The notes under the pieces were generated by a model. That model worked only from the letters and a program-made list of their open reading frames with translations, was not told where the DNA came from and ran no database searches. The translations under genes were made by a program, and so were the position numbers. From NCBI GenBank assembly GCA_009774535.1, contig VSNY01000036.1:1-29348 (forward strand): a stretch of DNA of 29,348 bases. Reading direction: 5' to 3'. This document shows, piece by piece, positions 23,559 through 29,348 of the stretch (position 1 is the first letter of the stretch; each line of letters starts with the position of its first letter). The stretch comes from Lachnospiraceae bacterium. GTDB lineage: Bacteria; Bacillota; Clostridia; Lachnospirales; Lachnospiraceae.

Positions 23559-24965
23559 TTATGCATTCCGTTTCTTCAAATCTGCCACCAGCGTCTCATA
23601 TTCCGGCGCTGCCAGGAAGTTTGTAATCAGGACAAGCTCCGCGTTCGGATTGCTGTGCGCCGCACGTTCTCCCAGTTCCTGATGCGTTACAACGATCTGT
23701 ACATCCTGCGGAATCGAAGAAACCGGAGTATGAATCACTTCAATGCCTGAAAGCCCCGCGGCTGTAATCTTCTTTTTCAATACCGTAGCGCCCATCGCGC
23801 TCGAACCCATACCCGCGTCACAGGCAAACGCAATCTTTTTGATCTTGCCGCCTGCGTTTGCAGCTGCAGCAGCGCCAGATCTTGCCGGAGCTTCGGCCAT
23901 TCCTTTGGACTGACGCTTCATCGCATCTTTTTTCGCCTGCGCTTCTTCCAGCGTCGTATCTTTGCCCATAAATTTCAGCAATGGCACTGAAATTATAAAC
24001 GATACCGCCGCCGACAATAGAACGCCTGCAAACAAACCGATATAGCAATGCCGTTCCGCCATCATCGTGATCGCAATAATACTTCCCGGAGATGCCGTAG
24101 ACACCAGGCCCACATCAAACAGGCTAAAGCACAATACGCCTGTCATACCGCCTGCAATCGCAGATAACAGCAGAAACGGATTCATTAGTATGTAAGGGAA
24201 ATAAATCTCGTGGATTCCGCCTAAAAAATGGATAATAACAGCGCCTGGCGCAGAACTTTTCGCGCTTCCTTTTCCCGCGATACAATAAGCCAGCAAAATA
24301 CCAAGCCCTGGCCCCGGATTTGCTTCCAGCAGGAAAAAGATCGATTTTCCGGCTTCCTGCACCTGCTGGATGCCAAGCGGCGAAAATATTCCCTGATTAA
24401 TTGCATTATTTAAAAACAACACTTTGGCAGGCTCAATCAAAATGCTGACCAGCGGCAGCAGACTGTGGTCTACCAAAAAACCGACGCCCGAACTCATCAT
24501 ATTTGTCAGGCCATTGACAAGCGGCGTAATGCCTACCATGGAAAGCAGCGCCAATATGCCGCCGATGATGCCGATGGAAAAATTATTGATCAGCATCTCA
24601 AACCCTGCCGGAATATTCCCTTCCATCATCTGGTCAAACTTTTTAATTACAAGCGCGGAAACCGGGCCTACGACCATCGCGCCTAAAAACATCGGATTAT
24701 CCGAAGCTACAATTACGCCCATCGCCGCAATTGCGCCCGTCAGCGCCCCGCGGTCACCCGCGACAACCTTGCCCCCGGTATACGCAATTAAAAGCGGCAG
24801 CATCACATGTGACATCGGATTGACCAGTTCTGCAAACGCCGCGACCGGAATCCACCCTTTTTCAATAAACAACGCTGCAATCAGCCCCCATGCAATAAAG
24901 GCGCCGATATTCGGCATTACCATGCCGCTTAGAAATCTTCCAAATGTCTGCACTCTCTCTTTCAT
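23559..24965 (-). CDS. mtlA: PTS mannitol-type permease, IICB
   Basis: Membrane transporter that imports and phosphorylates a hexitol, probably mannitol. 468 residues from the ATG at 24965; this ATG sits 6 nt behind AGAGGT, whereas the earlier in-frame ATG directly abuts that site. The N-terminal part (to about 340) is a hydrophobic IIC domain with many membrane helices and the MtlA-type motif GGIHEIYFPYIL. An Ala-rich linker follows, then IIB with phospho-Cys382 in FACDAGMGSS. The IIA domain found in E. coli MtlA is missing and supplied by the separate mtlF. First gene of the cluster, behind a promoter and a 14-bp palindrome. Confidence 0.92.
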   Translation of the reverse strand: MKERVQTFGRFLSGMVMPNIGAFIAWGLIAALFIEKGWIPVAAFAELVNPMSHVMLPLLIAYTGGKVVAGDRGALTGAIAAMGVIVASDNPMFLGAMVVGPVSALVIKKFDQMMEGNIPAGFEMLINNFSIGIIGGILALLSMVGITPLVNGLTNMMSSGVGFLVDHSLLPLVSILIEPAKVLFLNNAINQGIFSPLGIQQVQEAGKSIFFLLEANPGPGLGILLAYCIAGKGSAKSSAPGAVIIHFLGGIHEIYFPYILMNPFLLLSAIAGGMTGVLCFSLFDVGLVSTASPGSIIAITMMAERHCYIGLFAGVLLSAAVSFIISVPLLKFMGKDTTLEEAQAKKDAMKRQSKGMAEAPARSGAAAAANAGGKIKKIAFACDAGMGSSAMGATVLKKKITAAGLSGIEVIHTPVSSIPQDVQIVVTHQELGERAAHSNPNAELVLITNFLAAPEYETLVADLKKRNA

Positions 24966-25001
24966 ATTCATACCTCTTTTTGTTTTCTTTTAAGCATGTT
25001 G

Positions 25002-25015
25002 TGACTGGCCAGTCA
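25002..25015. promoter_or_regulatory. 14-bp perfect palindrome, candidate operator
   Basis: TGACTGGCCAGTCA has no loop, so a protein site is more likely than an RNA hairpin. It lies between the promoter -10 (25040-25045) and the permease start, about 20-35 nt into the transcript. It does not match the cre consensus. A repressor site is the simplest reading; the local MtlR-like protein is a candidate binder. Confidence 0.55.
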
Positions 25016-25039
25016 TTTTACGGTTCCTTAACTACGTTT

Positions 25040-25069
25040 ATTATACTTTGTAACAGGACGCTGAATCAA
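25040..25069 (-). promoter_or_regulatory. promoter of the PTS permease-regulator genes
   Basis: On the minus strand the -10 is TATAAT (25040-25045) and the -35 region TTGATT (25064-25069), an 18-base spacer. Start near 25033, leader of about 70 nt carrying the palindrome. It begins right after the alpha-galactosidase terminator. Confidence 0.65.
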
Positions 25070-25081
25070 GAAATAGAAAAA

Positions 25082-25114
25082 GAGATTTGGCACTATGGGT
25101 TAATGCCAAATCTC
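25082..25114. terminator. bidirectional terminator after alpha-galactosidase
   Basis: A perfect 11-bp stem GAGATTTGGCA/TGCCAAATCTC (25082-25092 with 25104-25114), loop of 11. On the minus strand it is followed by TTTTTCTATTTC; on the plus strand CTGTTTTTT follows. It separates the alpha-galactosidase from the PTS cluster. Confidence 0.85.
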
Positions 25115-25217
25115 CTGTTTTTTACAGGTTCTTACTTATTCCTGTATGCCAATAAGCAGCACACTTTTGCTCCGTTCGGTCGACAGAGCAAGACAAATTA
25201 CATCATGCCGGCAATGA

Positions 25218-27395
25218 TCACTGCATAACTGCCCGTATCTCAATCACCTCCGCCTGGAAATCCCCATGCATCCGGTTACGCAGCAGTCCCGCATGCATCA
25301 GCGTTCCGCCGGTATACTGTTTGCCGTCCACTTCGTAGAGCATCTGCTCATTGAGTCCCTGCAGACGGATTTTACGGCTTTTCCAGCCTGGCTCATGCAG
25401 CACCTGCACGAAAAATACTGCTGCGTGTAACTGGTCTTTGGACACGATCTCGTAACAGTCATACAGATGATTTTCCCGGTAAGAAGCGATCCGGTAATAA
25501 TCCCCTTCCCGGATCAGCGATGCATATTTTTTATAGGCAGCAATCTGTCCCGGAACCATACTGCGTTCTTCTTCGCTGATCTTTGTAATGTCCAGTTCAT
25601 AACCAAATGTCCCGGCAAGCGCCGTGATCCCCCTTGTCTGAAACGGCGTTACCCTGCCGACGATATGGTTCGGGCAGTCGGATACATGCGCGCCGATCGC
25701 AGACAGCGGATACAGCAGCTGCGTGCCTTCCTGAATCTGCAGCCGTTCGATTGCATCGGTATCGTCGGAACACCAGATCTGCGGACTGTAATACAGCATA
25801 CCCGGATCAAACCTGCCGCCACCGCTGGAACAGTTTTCCAAAAGCAGATCCGGAAATTCACTGATCAGGCGTTCCTGCATCCGGTAAACCGCAAGCATAT
25901 ACCGGTGTGACAGTTCTCCCTGCTGGTCAGGCGCAAACGCCATACTGCCGATATCCGCAAGAGCGCGGTTCATATCCCATTTGACATATTCGATATTGGC
26001 GGAATGCAGCACACGGCTGATGCTTTCATAAATATAATCCGCAACTTCCGGCCGGCTTAAGTCAAGCACAAGCTGCTGCCTTGCCAAAGACGGTGTACGC
26101 CCTTTCCCCTGCAGCGCCCAGTCCGGGTGCGCCTGATACAGCGCAGAATCCGGCGAGATCATCTCCGGTTCCAGCCAGATACCGAACTTCATGCCAAGAC
26201 GGTTGACTTCATCCACCAGAACCTTTAGTCCCCCTGGCAGCTTTTGTTCATTGACGATCCAGTCGCCCAGACTGCTGTCGTCACTTTCCCGGCGGCCGAA
26301 CCAGCCATCGTCCATCACAAGCATTTCAATTCCAAGCTTTGCGGACTCCCTGGCAATGGAAATCAATTTTTCTGTATGAAAATCAAAATAAGTCGCTTCC
26401 CAGTTATTGATCAGCACCGGACGCTCTTTGTCTTTATAACTGCCGCGGATCAGATGGCTGCGGTACAGATCATGAAACGTACGGGTCATTTTTCCCAATC
26501 CTTCATCGGAATAGACAAGCACGGCTTCAGGCGCCTGAAAACTGCCGCCCGCATCCAGTTTCCAGCAAAAACGGTCCGGATGAATGCCGAGTACCATGCG
26601 CAGCGAGCCATACTGCGTACACTGCGCCTTAGCCAGAAAATTACCGGAATAGACAAAATGCATCGCGTACACTTCTCCCCTTGTCTGTGTGCAGTCCGCA
26701 GAAACCGCGGCCAGAAACGGGTGATCCTGGTGAGAAGATTCCCCGCGCACCGATTCTGTCACAAAACTGCCTGTGACCAGCGGCTGCCTGTGCATATGCC
26801 GTTCTCTTGCCCAGGAGCCAGGCAGGGAAAGTATTTCAAACGGTTCCTGATCCATTTCCAGACAGGCAGACAGCACACGCTCCAGATACACCGTTTCTGT
26901 GCCTGTATTTTCGACTTTTATACTGCGCATAACAGCGTCGCAGTCTGCAAAAACACTGTATGATAAAACAGCCTGGATTCCCGTGCAGCGATCTTCCAGC
27001 GTGACTGCCAGCGTCTCACAATTGTCGCCCCAGGTTGCCGGAAGTCCTTCCAGTTTTTCTTTGCCTTTATATATGTTGTGTCCGGCGTATACCAGCTCTA
27101 ACCCATGCTGCCCTTGTGCGCTGCGGATGTCTATACAGCTCTCGCGAAAATCTCCGGTTCCGCCAAATGGATATTCCATTGGGAAGCTGTCCAGAAAAGA
27201 AAGTTTCTCACGTTGCAGCTTGGATGGCACGAACGGATATTCTTCTGTGCGCAACAGATAGAACAGGTCTGTGGAATGCAATTTTTTTCCATAGTACACA
27301 TGGCCAAGGTATTTTCCGTCGGCTATGCCTATTACATAGCTGGTTGTCTTTGTGTCCAATTTGAAGATTTTTGTTTCCTTATTATATGTGATCAT
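25218..27395 (-). CDS. alpha-galactosidase, GH36
   Basis: Retaining alpha-galactosidase that frees galactose from melibiose, raffinose-family sugars and similar. 725 residues, no signal peptide, so intracellular. Seen: N-terminal beta domain, then the catalytic barrel with MDDGWFGRR (361-369), the nucleophile Asp474 in YVKWDMNR, CSSGGGRFD (522-530) and acid/base Asp544 in WCSDDTDAIER; a C-terminal beta domain. AGGAG precedes the ATG. It stands between a phosphohexomutase and the PTS cluster but has its own terminator, and no dedicated transporter is adjacent. Released galactose would need the Leloir pathway elsewhere, with the neighbouring mutase as a plausible final step. Confidence 0.96.
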   Translation of the reverse strand: MITYNKETKIFKLDTKTTSYVIGIADGKYLGHVYYGKKLHSTDLFYLLRTEEYPFVPSKLQREKLSFLDSFPMEYPFGGTGDFRESCIDIRSAQGQHGLELVYAGHNIYKGKEKLEGLPATWGDNCETLAVTLEDRCTGIQAVLSYSVFADCDAVMRSIKVENTGTETVYLERVLSACLEMDQEPFEILSLPGSWARERHMHRQPLVTGSFVTESVRGESSHQDHPFLAAVSADCTQTRGEVYAMHFVYSGNFLAKAQCTQYGSLRMVLGIHPDRFCWKLDAGGSFQAPEAVLVYSDEGLGKMTRTFHDLYRSHLIRGSYKDKERPVLINNWEATYFDFHTEKLISIARESAKLGIEMLVMDDGWFGRRESDDSSLGDWIVNEQKLPGGLKVLVDEVNRLGMKFGIWLEPEMISPDSALYQAHPDWALQGKGRTPSLARQQLVLDLSRPEVADYIYESISRVLHSANIEYVKWDMNRALADIGSMAFAPDQQGELSHRYMLAVYRMQERLISEFPDLLLENCSSGGGRFDPGMLYYSPQIWCSDDTDAIERLQIQEGTQLLYPLSAIGAHVSDCPNHIVGRVTPFQTRGITALAGTFGYELDITKISEEERSMVPGQIAAYKKYASLIREGDYYRIASYRENHLYDCYEIVSKDQLHAAVFFVQVLHEPGWKSRKIRLQGLNEQMLYEVDGKQYTGGTLMHAGLLRNRMHGDFQAEVIEIRAVMQ

Positions 27396-27436
27396 TTTTT
27401 TCTCCTAATCCGGATCAAACAATCTGAATACCAGAA

Positions 27437-27465
27437 AACTGTCAGCAATTTAGTTACTGACAGTT
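27437..27465 (-). terminator. terminator after the phosphohexomutase gene
   Basis: Stem AACTGTCAG/CTGACAGTT (27437-27445 with 27457-27465), extendable by AT pairs inside, followed on the minus strand by TTTTC. The U-run is short, and no clear promoter fits between it and the alpha-galactosidase start 40 nt on, so partial read-through may feed that gene. Confidence 0.6.
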
Positions 27466-27511
27466 CCCGAAAAATTCTATTTGCAATATTCAGTCAATAT
27501 TTCGATACAGC

Positions 27512-29227
27512 CTATTTAAGCATATCCTGTTTCAGCGCTTCCAGTTTTTGCTGTGCATCTTCTAAAGACGTGCCTTTTACCCCAAAATAATATTTAATTT
27601 TAGGTTCTGTGCCGGACGGGCGTACACAGCACCATGCATTATTTTCCAATTCATAGTATAATACGTTGGAAGCTGGCAGGCCGGTCGGGGCGGTTTCGCC
27701 GGAAACCAGGTCTTTGCGGATGTCTTCTTTGTAATCGCGCACAGCCAGCACCCGCAGACCGCCAAGCGTTTTTGGCGGATTGCTCCTTGCGTCGCTCATC
27801 TTTTCCTGAATCTGTTTTGCGCCGTCAATGCCTTTTAATGTCAGCGTTGCAAGTCCTTCTTTGTAATATCCGTATTTCTCATACATCGCAAGCATCGCAT
27901 CCCACAGCGTTTTGCCCTGCAGTTTGTAATATGCCGCTACTTCGCACAGCATCATCACTGCAACGCAGGCATCCTTATCTCTTGCGTATGTCCCTGCCAG
28001 GCAGCCGTAGCTTTCTTCCAGGCCAAAGACATACTGATACGTATGTTCCTGTTCAAACAGCTTGATTTGTTCACCGATATATTTAAATCCGGTCAGTACC
28101 TCGATCAGCGCTGTGTGATAGTCTGCTGCAATTGCTTTCGCCATATCGGTCGTTACAATTGTCTCGACAAGCGCCGGATTTTCCGGCATTGTGCCTGTTG
28201 CAGTGCGTTCTCTTAAAATATATTCCGCCATCAGCATGCCGGACATATTCCCGGTAAAGCTGACGTATTCTCCGGTCTTCGTATCTTTTGCATATACGCC
28301 CAAACGGTCTGCATCCGGATCTGTCGCCAGCACAATATCTGCATCTACTTCTTTGGCCAGCTCAAGGGCCAGTGTCCATGCTTTTTCATCTTCCGGATTT
28401 GGATAGGCAACGGTTGGGAACGCGCCGTCTGGCAGTTCCTGTTCTTTGACCACATAAACATGCGCAAAGCCAAGCTCCTTAAGAACGCGGCGTACAGGCA
28501 GATTTCCGGTTCCATGCAGTGGTGTGTATACAATGCGGATATCTTTCGCTGCTTTTTGGATCAGTTCCGGATGGATGCTCTGCTTTTTCAGCTGTTCCAT
28601 ATACAGGTCGTCGATGCCGCTTCCGATCGTTTCATACAGTCCCTGTGCCTGCGCAGCCTGTTTGTCCATTGTTTTTACCTGAGAAAATTCTGTAACGTTT
28701 GCCACTTCCGCCAGGATATTTTTATCATGCGGCGGCGTAATCTGCGCTCCGTCTTCCCAGTATACTTTATAGCCGTTATATTCCCGCGGATTATGGCTTG
28801 CGGTAATCACGATACCTGCAATACAGCCAAGTTCCCGTACGGCAAAGGATAATTCCGGGGTTGGTCTGAGGCTTTCAAAACGGTAGGTTTTAATACCGTT
28901 TGCGTTTAAGCAAAGAGCAGCTTCATCGGCAAATTCCGGCGACATGCGTCTGGAATCGTAGGCAATTGCTACGCCTTTTTGCTGGCCGCCCTGGGATATA
29001 ATATAATTTGCCAGTCCCTGGGTTGCCTGGCGTACGGTGTAGATGTTCATGCGGTTGGTTCCTGCACCGATCACGCCGCGCAGACCGCCAGTCCCGAATT
29101 CGAGACGGCGGTAGAAGCGGTCTTCAATTTCTGCGGTGTCCTGAGCGATGGACGACAGTTCTGCTTTTGTTTCGGCGTCAAAGTATGGATCGTTGAGCCA
29201 TTGGTTGTAGATTTCCATGTATTCCAT
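27512..29227 (-). CDS. phosphoglucomutase/phosphomannomutase
   Basis: Alpha-D-phosphohexomutase interconverting hexose 1- and 6-phosphates (glucose or mannose); cytosolic. 571 residues, the size of the long Firmicute PgcA-like type. Seen: RLEFGTGGLRG near the N-terminus, phospho-Ser144 in ITASHNP, Mg-binding DPDADRLG (303-310), sugar-binding GLEESYG, and phosphate-binding RPSGTEPKIKYY near the C-terminus. The ATG at 29227 has AAAGGAA at a rather long 11-nt distance. Upstream to the window edge (29228-29348) is a CA-rich leader and a GC-rich repeat; I see no clear promoter there. Confidence 0.95.
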   Translation of the reverse strand: MEYMEIYNQWLNDPYFDAETKAELSSIAQDTAEIEDRFYRRLEFGTGGLRGVIGAGTNRMNIYTVRQATQGLANYIISQGGQQKGVAIAYDSRRMSPEFADEAALCLNANGIKTYRFESLRPTPELSFAVRELGCIAGIVITASHNPREYNGYKVYWEDGAQITPPHDKNILAEVANVTEFSQVKTMDKQAAQAQGLYETIGSGIDDLYMEQLKKQSIHPELIQKAAKDIRIVYTPLHGTGNLPVRRVLKELGFAHVYVVKEQELPDGAFPTVAYPNPEDEKAWTLALELAKEVDADIVLATDPDADRLGVYAKDTKTGEYVSFTGNMSGMLMAEYILRERTATGTMPENPALVETIVTTDMAKAIAADYHTALIEVLTGFKYIGEQIKLFEQEHTYQYVFGLEESYGCLAGTYARDKDACVAVMMLCEVAAYYKLQGKTLWDAMLAMYEKYGYYKEGLATLTLKGIDGAKQIQEKMSDARSNPPKTLGGLRVLAVRDYKEDIRKDLVSGETAPTGLPASNVLYYELENNAWCCVRPSGTEPKIKYYFGVKGTSLEDAQQKLEALKQDMLK

Positions 29228-29299
29228 TGATTGGGAGTTCCTTTCTGTGTTTGTGTATGTGTTTGATTTTTGGTCTGACAGAGTTTTAGTTTCTGGTTT

Positions 29300-29348
29300 T
29301 GGTAGGCGGGGCGAGGGGGGAGTGGCTGCCCGGACGACGCTGAGGGGT
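29300..29348. repeat. GC-rich repeat related to the 21.2-21.4 kb island
   Basis: The right edge holds GTGGCTGCCCGGACG, identical in 15 bases to 21191-21205 apart from window context, followed by GACGCTG; CCGGACGACGCTG also matches the reverse strand of the 21.33-kb repeat with one change. The element is cut by the window end. Confidence 0.55.

Noticed and set aside
1..29348. CRISPR arrays, tRNA and rRNA genes, intact transposases, integrases, replication origin
   Set aside because: Looked for regularly spaced repeats, tRNA-like cloverleaf blocks with GGTTC-type arms, and mobile-element proteins; none were found.

Overview
The window is a chromosomal piece of a Gram-positive anaerobe of the class Clostridia. 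It most resembles the family Lachnospiraceae, judged from protein families and layout: a PurO-type IMP cyclohydrolase, a PFL/UPF0210 protein, coaE followed by a long FtsA-like ATPase, and strong AGGAGG-type ribosome binding sites. No database search was possible, so the family-level placement is an inference. Every convincing protein gene lies on the minus strand; the many plus-strand reading frames are antisense shadows. I saw no rRNA, tRNA, CRISPR array or intact insertion sequence.

Layout, right to left in the direction of transcription. (1) 29.2-25.2 kb: a phosphohexomutase, a terminator, then a GH36 alpha-galactosidase with its own terminator. (2) 25.0-18.1 kb: a PTS sugar cluster with a mannitol-type IICB permease, an MtlR-like PRD regulator, a GC-rich repeat spacer carrying a second promoter, a mannitol-type IIA protein, a 1-phosphofructokinase and a SorE-like zinc reductase, closed by a GC-rich terminator. 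No mannitol-1-phosphate 5-dehydrogenase (MtlD) is present. The set reads as a route from a hexitol phosphate to fructose 1-phosphate to fructose 1,6-bisphosphate. (3) 18.0-6.06 kb: a long co-directional run starting at a good sigma-A promoter: thioesterase, polA, a coaE/ftsA-like fused reading frame, a YycJ-like MBL hydrolase, an ACT-domain protein, a PFL-family protein, a glycosyltransferase, then an AT-rich OLD/ABC-type ATPase overlapping by 4 nt a short gene broken by an in-frame UGA. (4) 6.03-3.4 kb: purO-like gene, tgt and yajC. The purO and yajC promoters share an unusual conserved upstream box. (5) 3.4-2.77 kb: about 600 bases without a convincing gene, ending in a strong bidirectional terminator. 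(6) 2.76 kb to the left edge: leuB and ilvD from one promoter; ilvD runs off the window.

Most attractive for follow-up: the MtlD-less mannitol-type PTS cluster, the in-frame coaE/ftsA-like fusion that keeps an internal ribosome binding site, the shared promoter box of purO and yajC, and the decayed two-gene ATPase module.
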